Shown: positions 24,633-32,940 of the stretch, piece after piece | Numbering within the stretch: the stretch's first letter is position 1 | Layout: the number at the start of each line of letters is the position of its first letter | Origin: Anaerolineae bacterium | GTDB taxonomy: Bacteria > Chloroflexota > Anaerolineae > Aggregatilineales > Phototrophicaceae | Direction of reading: 5' to 3' | Assembly: GCA_022842885.1 (NCBI GenBank) | Contig: JALHOR010000049.1 | Location: forward strand, 1 to 36,543 | DNA: 36,543 bases | Program-made: the position numbers and the translations under genes | Notes under the pieces: model-generated | What the model was told of the DNA's origin: nothing | Seen by the model: only the letters and a program-made list of their open reading frames with translations | The model's database searches: none

Positions 24633-24653
24633 TGTTTAGGAAGGAAAGCATCT

Positions 24654-25019
24654 GTGAACGATTTAATTCAATCCCTGTCAGCACCTGACCGGGATTTTCC
24701 TAAAGTAGAATCCGGCGATACCGTCAAGGTGCATGTTCGCATCGTAGAAGGCGATAAAGAACGTGTTCAAATTTTCCAAGGCGTCGTGATTCGTGTGCGT
24801 GGCGGCGGCAACGAAGCCACCTTCACCGTGCGGCGGATTGCCAGCCACAGCGTTGGTGTGGAACGGACATTCTTGGTAAAAAGCCCACGCATTGAAAAAA
24901 TTGAGATTTTGCGTCGTGCCAAAGTCCGCCGCGCTCAACTGTATTATTTACGCAATGTGCGTGGTAAAGCAGCCCGTCTGAAGGAACGCCGCGAATATGC
25001 GCCGAAGGACAAAAAATAA
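24654..25019 (+). CDS. rplS: 50S ribosomal protein L19
   Basis: 121-residue large-subunit protein at the 30S/50S interface. [49 protein letters not shown] and the closing basic [20 protein letters not shown] match the family throughout. Start is GTG, set by AGGAAGG just upstream; there is no better in-frame ATG. It is not beside rpsP, rimM or trmD, its usual neighbours. Two bases separate it from the amidotransferase gene. Useful as a taxonomic marker. Confidence 0.97.
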   Translation: MNDLIQSLSAPDRDFPKVESGDTVKVHVRIVEGDKERVQIFQGVVIRVRGGGNEATFTVRRIASHSVGVERTFLVKSPRIEKIEILRRAKVRRAQLYYLRNVRGKAARLKERREYAPKDKK

Positions 25020-25021
25020 TC

Positions 25022-25762
25022 ATGAAACAACCACTCATCGGCATCACTGCCTACAGTTATACCAAACCCAGCAATGGTTGGCTGTACGATGTGTGCTATC
25101 GTGGCAATTCACAAGCGATTCAGCGGGCAGGAGGATTGCCTGTCTTAATCCCTGCCACGTTAGATGCTGAGTCGTTGCGGGCAATTTATGAGCGTATGGA
25201 TGCGATTTTGCTGCCCGGTGGCGGTGATGTCGAACCTTCGCGTTACACATCCGATGTACAACATCCCAAAGTGGGGTCAGTAGACCCGCTGCGGGATAAT
25301 GCCGAAATTTTGATGGCACAATGGGCAGCCGATGAAGACCGCCCGGTCTTTGGCATTTGCCGCGGCATTCAGGTGATGAATGTGGCATTAGGCGGCACAC
25401 TCATTCAAGATATTGGCAGCACCGTCCACACGGATTTAACGCATAATTTGCCGTCCAACCAACCGCGTGAAACCATTGTGCATGATGTGCAAATCAAGGT
25501 TGGGACGCGCTTGGCAAACATTCTGGGAACAACTCATATTCCGGTCAACAGCCTGCATCATCAGGCAGTGGCGACCCCCGCACCCGGCACGACTGTCGTT
25601 GCGAATGCGCCCGATGGTGTTATCGAAGCCTTGGAAGTAACGGATAAAGCCTTCATGATGGCGGTGCAGTGGCATCCTGAAGATATGCTGGATGTGGATA
25701 ACCGAATGCAGCGGTTGTTCGATGCTTTTGTGCAAGCTGCCCGCGAAAATATGCGCGACTAA
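25022..25762 (+). CDS. Class I glutamine amidotransferase-like hydrolase (peptidase C26, PuuD-like)
   Basis: 246 residues resembling gamma-glutamyl-gamma-aminobutyrate hydrolases. Triad: Cys113 in FGICRGIQVMN, and His and Glu in VQWHPEDM. LLPGGGDVEPSRY forms the oxyanion region. Acts on gamma-glutamyl amides in the cytosol; PuuD serves putrescine breakdown, but no other puu gene is present so the substrate is open. Translated from a start two bases after rplS; GAAGGA in the end of rplS may serve as ribosome site. Co-transcription with rplS is likely, and a hairpin follows the gene. Confidence 0.9.
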   Translation: MKQPLIGITAYSYTKPSNGWLYDVCYRGNSQAIQRAGGLPVLIPATLDAESLRAIYERMDAILLPGGGDVEPSRYTSDVQHPKVGSVDPLRDNAEILMAQWAADEDRPVFGICRGIQVMNVALGGTLIQDIGSTVHTDLTHNLPSNQPRETIVHDVQIKVGTRLANILGTTHIPVNSLHHQAVATPAPGTTVVANAPDGVIEALEVTDKAFMMAVQWHPEDMLDVDNRMQRLFDAFVQAARENMRD

Positions 25763-25769
25763 TCAGAAC

Positions 25770-25791
25770 AGCGGGCGTTATTTCGCCCGCT
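25770..25791. terminator. Bidirectional hairpin terminator between convergent genes
   Basis: AGCGGGCG-TTATTT-CGCCCGCT, an 8-bp perfect stem with a 6-base loop, seven bases after the amidotransferase stop and six bases before the convergent histidine kinase stop. Serves both genes by position. Confidence 0.75.
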
Positions 25792-25797
25792 TATCCA

Positions 25798-28161
25798 TTA
25801 TTCCACAGAATTACTCGCTTGGGTTTCATACTCAACCCGGCGCATTTCGCTGGTGGTGCGCGGCACTGCGGGCATTTCTTCACTTTCAAACGGCATCACG
25901 CGGCGCGTACCTTGCGGCGGGTGTATTGGAATTCGCACACAAAACACAGAACCCGGCAATTGCTCAATATTATGTCCGGGGCTATCTGCCCAAATAATGC
26001 CCCCATGCCCTTCAATAATGCCTCTGGCAATCGTTAAGCCCAAACCAGGTCCCGCCCCCAAAAATTTATACGCCCCAGACGAATGTAACTGCGTATCAAA
26101 CCCACGATAAAATTTCTGGAAAATCAGTTCCAAATCTTTGGGAGCAATCCCCACACCCGTATCTTTGACCGTAATCAACACGTTGGGGATGTCATTCTCA
26201 TTGGGTGCTGGTTCATGGATAGCCGTAATCGTGATTTTGCCACCATCGGGTGTAAACTTGATAGCGTTCTGGATGATGTTACGGAATGCCTGTACCATGC
26301 GCTGCATATCCACCTGAATATGCGGCAGATTATTCAGTGCGTCGCGTTCTACGGTCAGTTTACGCTGGTCAAGCGCCTCTTTTAATGGCTCTAGTGCCAA
26401 GCGCATAATCGTTTCAACAGAGGTTCGCACAAAACGCAAATCCATCGCATTCACATCAATCTGGCTGACATCCAGCATATTGGAGATGAGGTCTTCCATG
26501 CGCTCGGTAGACCGCCGCAAACTACCAATCATCTGCGTAATTTGCCCCGGTTGCAGCAAATTCTGGTCATTCAGGCTGTCCAAAATATCAGTATAACCGC
26601 GAATCTGTGCTAGCGGCGTGCGTAATTCATGGCTGGCAATCGTAATAAAATCTGTTTTAACCGAATCCAATTTTTCCAGTTCAATTTTGGCATCTTCCAA
26701 ACGGCGGTTGAGCGCCCGCATGGAATTATTGAGATGCTGCAAATCATCAATCAGGCGGGCGCTACGAAGTGCCGTGCCGACCTGCTGCCCCAACACCACC
26801 AACAATTCCATATCTTCGCGGAAAAACGGCGTATCGTTGATTTTAGGACCACATGCCAAAATACCAATCAACGTATTTTCGGAAATAATCGGCGCATAGG
26901 CACGCAGCATCAACCGCTGGAAAAATTGCTTCTCATCGGGTGGCACATGCTGGAAAACATCACCATACTCAATATCAAATTCTGCTAGCGGCACTTTCAT
27001 CATCGCAAAAGTGCGATAGATGGGGCTGCTTTTGGCGAGATACCCGATACTCGCCGGGCGGGTAAATGAACTGCCACCCTCCATCACCAGCAATTCAACC
27101 GAATTGGGAACACGAAAGGTATTATTAATCAATATCAACGCCGAGCGTTTGACACTCATCACGCGATTAAGCGTATCCGTTGTCGCTGTTACCACTTCTT
27201 CTAGGCTCGCTGCCCGCGCAACATTTTGGCTATATTCGGCAGTGGCTGCCGCCAAATTCGGGCGTGACCGTAAGGCAATCTGGGTAAATAAACTATCTAT
27301 CAATTGGCGCACGGGAATAAATAACGTCGCAATCAACAATGCCAATGCTGCCAAAACCAATGTTGTTGCCAAGCCGGGCGGCAGCAGCGCCCGATTGACC
27401 AGATAAACGCCGCTAAAAACAAATGACCACGTCACCAACACAATCAACAACACACGGACAGCCATCAAAATACTTGTCCGCACATCCAGCAAGCGATAAT
27501 GGTAACAAGCATAAACCATGCCGGCAGTTGCCAAAAACAACAACAAAATCCCGGCTTCAGTGACAGCATCAGAACCACTGGCAGTTAAAACCACTGCAAT
27601 CATAAAAATGGCGGTCATCACTGCCCAAAAAGCCGCCCGATTAGCAACTTCCGGCATCGCAGATTTGTAGAACGAATAAAATGTTACTCCCAACAATATC
27701 ACGCCATAGACGCCTACGCCCACTAACGCCAACACTGCCGCAACCGTCACCGAACTTTGTGACCATCCGACCCAACCGGTGATGGGCAGCATTTGACTGA
27801 GCGAAGCAACCACGTAAATTGTTAGCCAAGCAGCACTTAAGAGCGCATACTGGCGCGGGAAAAAGCGCAGCGGTTTATGCCGCCCAATATCGCGCAGCAC
27901 CAACCCGCCAAAACACACCGTCGCTGTCATCAACGCTGACCACACAAAGAAACTGGCGGTCAGCGGAGCAACGAAGGCTAAACTGGGAACAAGCCCCACC
28001 AACGCCGTCGCTAGGGTAACAAGCAGTACCGTCGTTAGCAGCCAATAAAACCGTTCTTTATCGTCCTGCCCACGCAAGCGCCACAAGACAAATAACAACA
28101 GCCCGGCTTGTGCCAGCGTAAAAATCATCGCAAAAAGTATCACAGTGGATATCATGCTCAT
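25798..28161 (-). CDS. Membrane sensor histidine kinase (7TM-type N-terminus, GAF, HisKA, HATPase_c)
   Basis: 787 residues. The N-terminal third is hydrophobic, with seven or more membrane segments of the HisKA_7TM type, plus a further pair before the linker. A GAF domain lies roughly at residues 310-470. A short coiled coil (LRALNRRLEDAKIELEKL-like) precedes the phosphorylated helix with His511 in IASHELRTPLAQIRGY. The ATPase has QNAIKFTPDGG, DTGVGIAPKDL and GAGPGLGLTIARG. No response regulator is adjacent. ATG 28161 (a second ATG is at 28155) lies 10 bases after the AlbA_2-type gene's stop, so the two form an operon. Ligand unknown. Confidence 0.93.
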   Translation of the reverse strand: MSMISTVILFAMIFTLAQAGLLLFVLWRLRGQDDKERFYWLLTTVLLVTLATALVGLVPSLAFVAPLTASFFVWSALMTATVCFGGLVLRDIGRHKPLRFFPRQYALLSAAWLTIYVVASLSQMLPITGWVGWSQSSVTVAAVLALVGVGVYGVILLGVTFYSFYKSAMPEVANRAAFWAVMTAIFMIAVVLTASGSDAVTEAGILLLFLATAGMVYACYHYRLLDVRTSILMAVRVLLIVLVTWSFVFSGVYLVNRALLPPGLATTLVLAALALLIATLFIPVRQLIDSLFTQIALRSRPNLAAATAEYSQNVARAASLEEVVTATTDTLNRVMSVKRSALILINNTFRVPNSVELLVMEGGSSFTRPASIGYLAKSSPIYRTFAMMKVPLAEFDIEYGDVFQHVPPDEKQFFQRLMLRAYAPIISENTLIGILACGPKINDTPFFREDMELLVVLGQQVGTALRSARLIDDLQHLNNSMRALNRRLEDAKIELEKLDSVKTDFITIASHELRTPLAQIRGYTDILDSLNDQNLLQPGQITQMIGSLRRSTERMEDLISNMLDVSQIDVNAMDLRFVRTSVETIMRLALEPLKEALDQRKLTVERDALNNLPHIQVDMQRMVQAFRNIIQNAIKFTPDGGKITITAIHEPAPNENDIPNVLITVKDTGVGIAPKDLELIFQKFYRGFDTQLHSSGAYKFLGAGPGLGLTIARGIIEGHGGIIWADSPGHNIEQLPGSVFCVRIPIHPPQGTRRVMPFESEEMPAVPRTTSEMRRVEYETQASNSVE

Positions 28162-28171
28162 TCGCCAATAA

Positions 28172-29695
28172 TTATTTCAAAATATAGTGTGTTCCTTTTT
28201 TGGAACCCACTTTGATGAGAATGCCGCGCTCCACTAAGTCGGCGAGGTCAAGCCGCAGCGTTTCTGCCGAAACTCCCGCACACAAGTTGCGGTATTCACG
28301 GTTGGTAATGGAACCAGCTTCACGAATATATTGTAATGCCCGCGCTTGGCGATGATTGGTATTACGAATCCAATCCGAAGAACGTGGCTTTTCGCGCTCG
28401 TTATTGAGTGTCACGGCAAAACTATAAGGACGCGCATCAAAATTCGGCGGCTGATGCCCGGCTTGCTCCATGACTTCAATCATGCGGTCAATGCCTAAAC
28501 CCAATTCTTCGATATACCCCCACTGGAATAAGCCATTCACAATGCGCGGATTCCGGCTGAAATGTTCTTCTTTGATATTTTCCAGCGTGATAAACCCCGG
28601 CAAGCCACCGGGCGAAATCACTTCCAAGCGGTCAGAATACATGCGAAGTTCAATGCGGCGTCCCCGCAGGCGATAATCCCGATGGCAAATCGAATTCACT
28701 ATAGCTTCGCGCACTGCAAATTGAGGATATTCGGTTTTTTCTTCGCGTTCCAACCCCTTCACGACGGCACTAATTGCCATCTCATTCCAAATCAGCGACC
28801 ATGCTCCTTCTATCAAACGTGGCAGCGGTCCCGTCAATTCTTCGCGGCGGCTGTAACCCGCTAACCCACTTTCGCCGCGCGGGGTTGTGCCAACAAATTT
28901 AGCAAAGACGACGCTGCTCTGCGGTAGCCATTTTTGTGGGTACTCACTAAAGAGTAGTATGCCCGCCATGGTGGGTCTGCCATCGGCGGTTAATGCACCG
29001 ATTTCCTGCAATAAATCATCAATTTTGCCATTATAAGGGCGTTTGGTTCGTTCTGCTCGTTTTGCCAGATATTCATCAATCATCTTGCGACTAAAATCAT
29101 CTTTAGTAGCGCCCGGCACCACTTCCGTCTCAAAGTCGCCAGTATTTTTGGCGCTTGCCAAGCGCAAGATTTCCTGACCCCCTAGCGGGCGATTCTTAGA
29201 ACCGCTGCGTATCAAGACGCGCCCGTCGGATAGCGCATGGAGTTCAATACTACGCGGCACACGCACCGCAAACACAGTATAGCCTCGCGCCTCCAAGTGA
29301 TGATTGCCATTTTCTTTTTTCACATCAGGCGCGGCAACTGACCCAGTGGAGGCTGGATTAGCGACAGCTTCATCACCATCTTCTTCACTATCCTCGTCTT
29401 CAACCACTTCCGCGTCCATATCGTCCTCTACTTCAGCGATATGAACTTCTTCCCATTTATCCACCACCACCGACGGATTATATAAATCTTCCGATTCTTT
29501 CAGGACTTTTTGAACGGTGCCTTGGTCAACTTTAGTAGCGGATGGCTCCCCTTCGGCGGTCAACCCAAAAATGATTGTGCCACCTTCCGTATTAGCAAAT
29601 GCCACCATCGTTTCCGCCAGCACTCGCGCATCAGGTTTATCCAAGAAAGCGAGGCGCGGGCCCTGTCCTGTTTTGATCTGTTCGGGATTAAACAT
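28172..29695 (-). CDS. AlbA_2-type ATP-binding transcriptional regulator (COG2865-like) with acidic insert
   Basis: 507 residues. The N-terminal Schlafen/AlbA_2 domain (ETMVAFANTEGGTIIFGL, later DGRVLIRSGSKNRPL) is interrupted near residues 88-131 by an acidic linker; 14 of residues 90-109 are Asp or Glu. A GHKL-like domain follows (YPQFAVREAIVNSICHRDYR, LEVISPGGLPGFIT, GLGIDRMIEVM). It ends in a winged helix (residues about 450-507), pointing to DNA binding. The frame extends to a TTG at 29725, but an extended -10 only nine bases above that codon favours ATG 29695. Upstream gene of the histidine kinase operon, divergent from the radical SAM operon. Confidence 0.87.
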   Translation of the reverse strand: MFNPEQIKTGQGPRLAFLDKPDARVLAETMVAFANTEGGTIIFGLTAEGEPSATKVDQGTVQKVLKESEDLYNPSVVVDKWEEVHIAEVEDDMDAEVVEDEDSEEDGDEAVANPASTGSVAAPDVKKENGNHHLEARGYTVFAVRVPRSIELHALSDGRVLIRSGSKNRPLGGQEILRLASAKNTGDFETEVVPGATKDDFSRKMIDEYLAKRAERTKRPYNGKIDDLLQEIGALTADGRPTMAGILLFSEYPQKWLPQSSVVFAKFVGTTPRGESGLAGYSRREELTGPLPRLIEGAWSLIWNEMAISAVVKGLEREEKTEYPQFAVREAIVNSICHRDYRLRGRRIELRMYSDRLEVISPGGLPGFITLENIKEEHFSRNPRIVNGLFQWGYIEELGLGIDRMIEVMEQAGHQPPNFDARPYSFAVTLNNEREKPRSSDWIRNTNHRQARALQYIREAGSITNREYRNLCAGVSAETLRLDLADLVERGILIKVGSKKGTHYILK

Positions 29696-29733
29696 AGCTG
29701 TGCAATTTCGTGAGGTATTATTCAATGGTTGCT

Positions 29734-29742
29734 ATTTTAACA
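29734..29742 (-). promoter_or_regulatory. Extended -10 (TGTTAAAAT) for the AlbA_2/kinase operon
   Basis: Minus-strand TGTTAAAAT, 38 bases before ATG 29695. It is too close to the TTG at 29725 for that codon to be the start of a leadered message. Confidence 0.45.
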
Positions 29743-29773
29743 TATCGTAGCGCGACCGCCAGAAGATTAACCA

Positions 29774-29808
29774 TATCCCAACCTGAGTTTAGGTATCACT
29801 TTGGGATA
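29774..29808. promoter_or_regulatory. Perfect 8-bp inverted repeat between divergent promoters (candidate operator)
   Basis: TATCCCAA (29774-29781) and TTGGGATA (29801-29808) are exact inverse complements, 27 bases centre to centre. A nested ACCT-N6-AGGT lies just inside the left arm. The repeat sits between the -10 of the AlbA_2-type gene and the -10 of the radical SAM operon, a standard place for a shared operator. Confidence 0.5.
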
Positions 29809-29860
29809 AATACACAAGATGGCGAGTGTAGGATTGTCTGAAGTCCAGTTTGGAGTAGAC

Positions 29861-29866
29861 TATAAT
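29861..29866 (+). promoter_or_regulatory. Probable -10 (TATAAT) for the radical SAM operon
   Basis: Perfect TATAAT 36 bases before the ATG at 29903. A loose -35 TTGTCT at 29834-29839 is 21 bases away. It lies inside the long version of the ORF (from 29819), arguing for the shorter protein. Confidence 0.45.
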
Positions 29867-29902
29867 CAAGATACTGAGCAGCATATCAGACGCCAACAAT
29901 CA

Positions 29903-30961
29903 ATGAAACGCAGTCTAAAAATGAAGTTTTCTTTTCGCACCTTGTTGAATATGACCAGTGACCAACTCTATACCCTACCGCTGATGGTGCTGTACCTGAC
30001 GGATGGCTGCAATAGCAAATGTGTCACCTGCGATATTTGGCGTAATCCGCGCCGCAATATGCCCATGCCGCTGATTCATAATCTCGTAAGCCAAACCCGC
30101 GACTTGCAAACGCGCTGGGTATTGCTAAGTGGTGGTGAAGCCATGCAGCATCCCCAATGGTCAGAGATTGCGTTGCTTTTCCGGGAGGCTGGCGTGCGCG
30201 TGCTACTGCTCACCAACGGTTTGTTGGTGCGTAAACAAGCACAGCAAGTGATTGACAGCGTAGATGAGCTTATCGTCAGCCTAGATGGCGGCAATGCTGC
30301 GACTTATGACGCTATCCGCGGTGTGGATGGATTCGATTTGATTTTGGAAGGCATTCAGGCGGTACGGGCTGGTGGTGTTCCTGTTACAACCCGCACGACG
30401 GTTCAGCGGGCTAATTATCAGGAAATCCCACAAATTATTGAAGCGGGATTAGCCGCTGACGTAACAACCATGAGTTTTCTGGCGGTGGATGTCGCCAATC
30501 CGTTTGCTTTTGGACAACGCTTTGACCATGCGACTACCCCTGTCATCCATGACTCGGCACTGCTACCAGAACAGCTTGATGAATTAGCCACAATAATTGA
30601 CACGCTAGAAAACCGCTATGCTGCTCTATTTGCCACAGGTAGAATCGCCGAATCACCTCAAAAATTGCGCCGTATTCTGGTGGAGTATTTCCGGGCGCTG
30701 CATGGTGAATCAAATTTTGTAGCGCCACGTTGCAACGCGCCCCACTTTAGCACGGTCGTCGAAGTAGATGGCACACTGCGTCCGTGTTATTTTTTGCCCG
30801 CGTATGGGCGCTTACAACCCGGTGGCGACCCACTCGCTAAAGAAATGAATAGCACGGCTGCGGCTGACCTACGTCGTGCCTATCGCACAGGTCAGCGTGC
30901 CGAGTGTCAACATTGTGTTTGTCCATTATATAAAGGTGCCCGTCAACTTTTAGGACTATAA
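29903..30961 (+). CDS. Radical SAM protein with SPASM-like C-terminus
   Basis: 352 residues. Radical SAM cysteines are Cys36, Cys40 and Cys43 in TDGCNSKCVTCDIW; the SAM-binding GGE is in LLSGGEAMQH. The core continues with LLTNGLLV, ELIVSLDGGNAATYDAIRG and TTRTTVQRANYQEI. C-terminal cysteines (APRCNAPH, LRPCYFLP, AECQHCVCPLYKG) suggest an auxiliary iron-sulfur cluster. The frame opens at ATG 29819, but a TATAAT inside that extension favours 29903 (or ATG 29921); none has a clear Shine-Dalgarno. First of three coupled genes. Family members modify peptides, proteins or lipids; no precursor peptide gene is visible. Confidence 0.88.
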   Translation: MKRSLKMKFSFRTLLNMTSDQLYTLPLMVLYLTDGCNSKCVTCDIWRNPRRNMPMPLIHNLVSQTRDLQTRWVLLSGGEAMQHPQWSEIALLFREAGVRVLLLTNGLLVRKQAQQVIDSVDELIVSLDGGNAATYDAIRGVDGFDLILEGIQAVRAGGVPVTTRTTVQRANYQEIPQIIEAGLAADVTTMSFLAVDVANPFAFGQRFDHATTPVIHDSALLPEQLDELATIIDTLENRYAALFATGRIAESPQKLRRILVEYFRALHGESNFVAPRCNAPHFSTVVEVDGTLRPCYFLPAYGRLQPGGDPLAKEMNSTAAADLRRAYRTGQRAECQHCVCPLYKGARQLLGL

Positions 30962-30963
30962 AA

Positions 30964-31440
30964 ATGATTGCCCTATTTTTTTACACCATCTTAATTCTGC
31001 TAGGTGTGTGGGTTATCCGCGATATTTTGGTCGTGACCGGAGTTTATAAAGACCCTATCCTACGCCGCTTTGAAGTCTATGGCACCGATGAGGACATTTA
31101 TAGCCCAGTGATGATGCTAGTGCTTTCCTGTTATTTACTCATCTTGCTGCTGCTCATTTTTTTAGCAGGGCGCACACCCATGATGATGCTCATGGTTTTT
31201 TTGTGGTCGCCCTTGTATATTGTGTATCAACGACGAGATAAACTCATCGAAAAATTTCCACACATATTTTTATATTATCCCACATGGCGTTATCGCTTGC
31301 TTTGGCGCACCTCCCGCGAGGAACGACGACGAATCGCGTATTTGTGGTTATTTTTGCCTTTGCGGACGCGGATGCTCTACAGCACGCATGATGCTTTTTT
31401 TAACCAATGGACAGACATGGTATTGTTGACGATGGTATGA
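30964..31440 (+). CDS. Hypothetical membrane protein
   Basis: 158 residues, not recognised. One N-terminal membrane helix (ALFFYTILILLGVWVI) is followed, after a charged loop, by a hydrophobic stretch long enough for two more (VMMLVLSCYLLILLLLIFLA and MMMLMVFLWSPLYIVY). A basic, aromatic-rich cytosolic tail (YYPTWRYRLLWRTSREERRR) ends it. Starts two bases after the radical SAM stop and overlaps the methyltransferase start, so it belongs to that operon and may anchor the enzymes at the membrane. Confidence 0.75.
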   Translation: MIALFFYTILILLGVWVIRDILVVTGVYKDPILRRFEVYGTDEDIYSPVMMLVLSCYLLILLLLIFLAGRTPMMMLMVFLWSPLYIVYQRRDKLIEKFPHIFLYYPTWRYRLLWRTSREERRRIAYLWLFLPLRTRMLYSTHDAFFNQWTDMVLLTMV

Positions 31441-32093
31441 ATAAAGCCATATTTTTACGGTTTTTGCGGCGGCATCTCCGCCTTTTAAGCAGTCAGGAAG
31501 CCTATGCCCTCTGGGCGGCATCCTATCCCGCCCAAGCGCACAATGCTTTTATGCAGCTTGAGCAAACAACAATGGAACACCTCATGCCGGATTTAACAGG
31601 GCGGAGTGTGTTAGATTTAGCCTGTGGTACGGGGCGTTATGGCAGTTTGGCACAGACAAAGGGGGCAGCAAGCATCATCGGGTTAGATAACAGTTTGCCC
31701 ATGTTGCAAGCCGGAACATTGCCACAAGCGGCATTGGCAACGTTTACCGCGCTGCCGATTGCATCCCATGCAGTAGATGTGATTTTATGCGGGTTAGCAG
31801 TGGGACATCTACCCCGATTAGAGCCGATATTTTCCGAGATTGGGCGCGTATTAAAACCCGGTGGTCAGGCATTAATCAGCGATTTGCATCCTTTTCAGGC
31901 TCTGACTGGAGCGCAGCGCACTTTCACGGCACAGGGCAAATCGTTTGCTGTTGAACATTATCCGCATCTCTACGCCGATTATCAGCGGAGCGCAACAAAC
32001 GCCGGTTTGTTGATAGAAGCACTATTAGAACCCGAAATGCCACAAAAAAGAGGCTTACCTGTTGTCTTGGTGCTGCGGCTCAAAAAATTATGA
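31437..32093 (+). CDS. Class I SAM-dependent methyltransferase
   Basis: 218 residues with motif I VLDLACGTGRYG (about residues 58-69), acidic IGLDNS, PIASHAVDVILCGLAVGHL and EIGRVLKPGGQALISDLHP, the methyltransf_11/UbiE pattern. The frame can open at 31407, but ATG 31437 gives the usual ATGA four-base overlap with the preceding membrane-protein stop. Third gene of the radical SAM operon. Substrate unknown. Its last six bases overlap the convergent small membrane gene. Confidence 0.88.
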   Translation: MNKAIFLRFLRRHLRLLSSQEAYALWAASYPAQAHNAFMQLEQTTMEHLMPDLTGRSVLDLACGTGRYGSLAQTKGAASIIGLDNSLPMLQAGTLPQAALATFTALPIASHAVDVILCGLAVGHLPRLEPIFSEIGRVLKPGGQALISDLHPFQALTGAQRTFTAQGKSFAVEHYPHLYADYQRSATNAGLLIEALLEPEMPQKRGLPVVLVLRLKKL

Positions 32094-32297
32094 GGGGGTA
32101 TTTTGCCCGCCACGTACCAAAAAATAACCGCCAATTAAAACTGCCATCAGCACTGGGGGAATACACAGCGATAACACCACCCGCTGAAGTTCGCCCATGC
32201 CAGAAAAAACATTCCACAAGAGCAAAAACAACCCAATCCCACCCACTGCTAATCCAGCCCCTATCATCAGTGCCGGAACTAAACGCGATGAATCCAT
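32088..32297 (-). CDS. Small two-helix membrane protein
   Basis: 69 residues, not recognised. Two hydrophobic segments (VPALMIGAGLAVGGIGLFLL and LCIPPVLMAVLIGGYFLV) joined by a short polar loop. No clear Shine-Dalgarno. Convergent with the methyltransferase (six-base overlap) and 74 bases downstream of the next small membrane gene. The helix pattern is coherent in this frame only, which favours it over the overlapping longer frame on the same strand. Confidence 0.6.
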   Translation of the reverse strand: MDSSRLVPALMIGAGLAVGGIGLFLLLWNVFSGMGELQRVVLSLCIPPVLMAVLIGGYFLVRGGQNTPS

Positions 32298-32371
32298 GGC
32301 ACAACACTTTTATGTATTGCCGAATAATGCAGCTATTGTAAACAAGCAACCCACAATCCCGAATAGCGACT

Positions 32372-32740
32372 TTAGCCTGCTTGCCGCGTTTGTTCAACCT
32401 TTACGGCTGGCACTTCTACTGAGCGTGTCTGCTTTTCTGTCGTTGGACGCACATATAAGGGTTTGGGGATGCGCGTTACGGGGGTATCGCTGAATTTTTC
32501 GGCAGGTTTTTCCGGTTGATACTGTACCGGATGAACGCCATTCATAGGGGTCACATGGTGCAAGTGGTGGCGAATCACCACCGGATCCAATTGGAAACCA
32601 TTCCGTACTAAGATGGTCTCTTCGGCTTTTAAACGCATTTCGCGCAGCATCGCAATCACAAAAATCGTCACCACAACTGCCATTAAAAACAGTAATGCTG
32701 CCGCAAAAATCATCATATATTGGGAGAGTTCACTTTCCAC
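32372..32740 (-). CDS. Single-pass membrane protein, hypothetical
   Basis: 122 residues starting with GTG. One N-terminal helix (YMMIFAAALLFLMAVVVTIF) is followed by a basic, Pro-rich soluble tail (DPVVIRHHLHHV, then PKPLYVRPTTEKQTRS). Topology is probably N-out, tail in the cytosol because of the basic residues after the helix. Not recognised. Precedes the 69-residue membrane protein on the same strand, so the two may be co-transcribed. Confidence 0.65.
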   Translation of the reverse strand: MESELSQYMMIFAAALLFLMAVVVTIFVIAMLREMRLKAEETILVRNGFQLDPVVIRHHLHHVTPMNGVHPVQYQPEKPAEKFSDTPVTRIPKPLYVRPTTEKQTRSVEVPAVKVEQTRQAG

Positions 32741-32847
32741 AACTATCGCCTACAATTCAAATGCGCTGGTTACATTGTCATTGTAAGGTAAGGTAACAGT
32801 GAACTCAATTTAAGGGGTGTTGCAGGAATGTTTGAGTTTGGTACGAA

Positions 32848-32864
32848 TATATCAAAATGATATA
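32848..32864. promoter_or_regulatory. Inverted repeat TATATCA-AAA-TGATATA
   Basis: Perfect 7-base arms in the 200-base gap between the large kinase gene and the small membrane gene, 108 bases before the latter's GTG. Candidate operator. Nothing else recognisable was found in this gap. Confidence 0.3.
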
Positions 32865-32940
32865 GCGTGGCGTATCTGTTCCACATCATCCGCAAAAATA
32901 GTCAAACAATGAGGCTACCAAATCTATCCCTGCATCCATG

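Noticed and set aside
29819-29902. Longer start for the SPASM-type radical SAM protein
   Set aside because: The extension contains a perfect TATAAT promoter element and no family-like sequence.
29903-32093. Ribosomally made peptide (RiPP) cluster
   Set aside because: No small precursor ORF, leader recognition domain or protease is present beside the radical SAM gene.
32080-32397. 105-residue minus-strand frame overlapping the small membrane protein
   Set aside because: Composition is not protein-like and it would extend into the methyltransferase end; the 69-residue frame shows coherent membrane helices.
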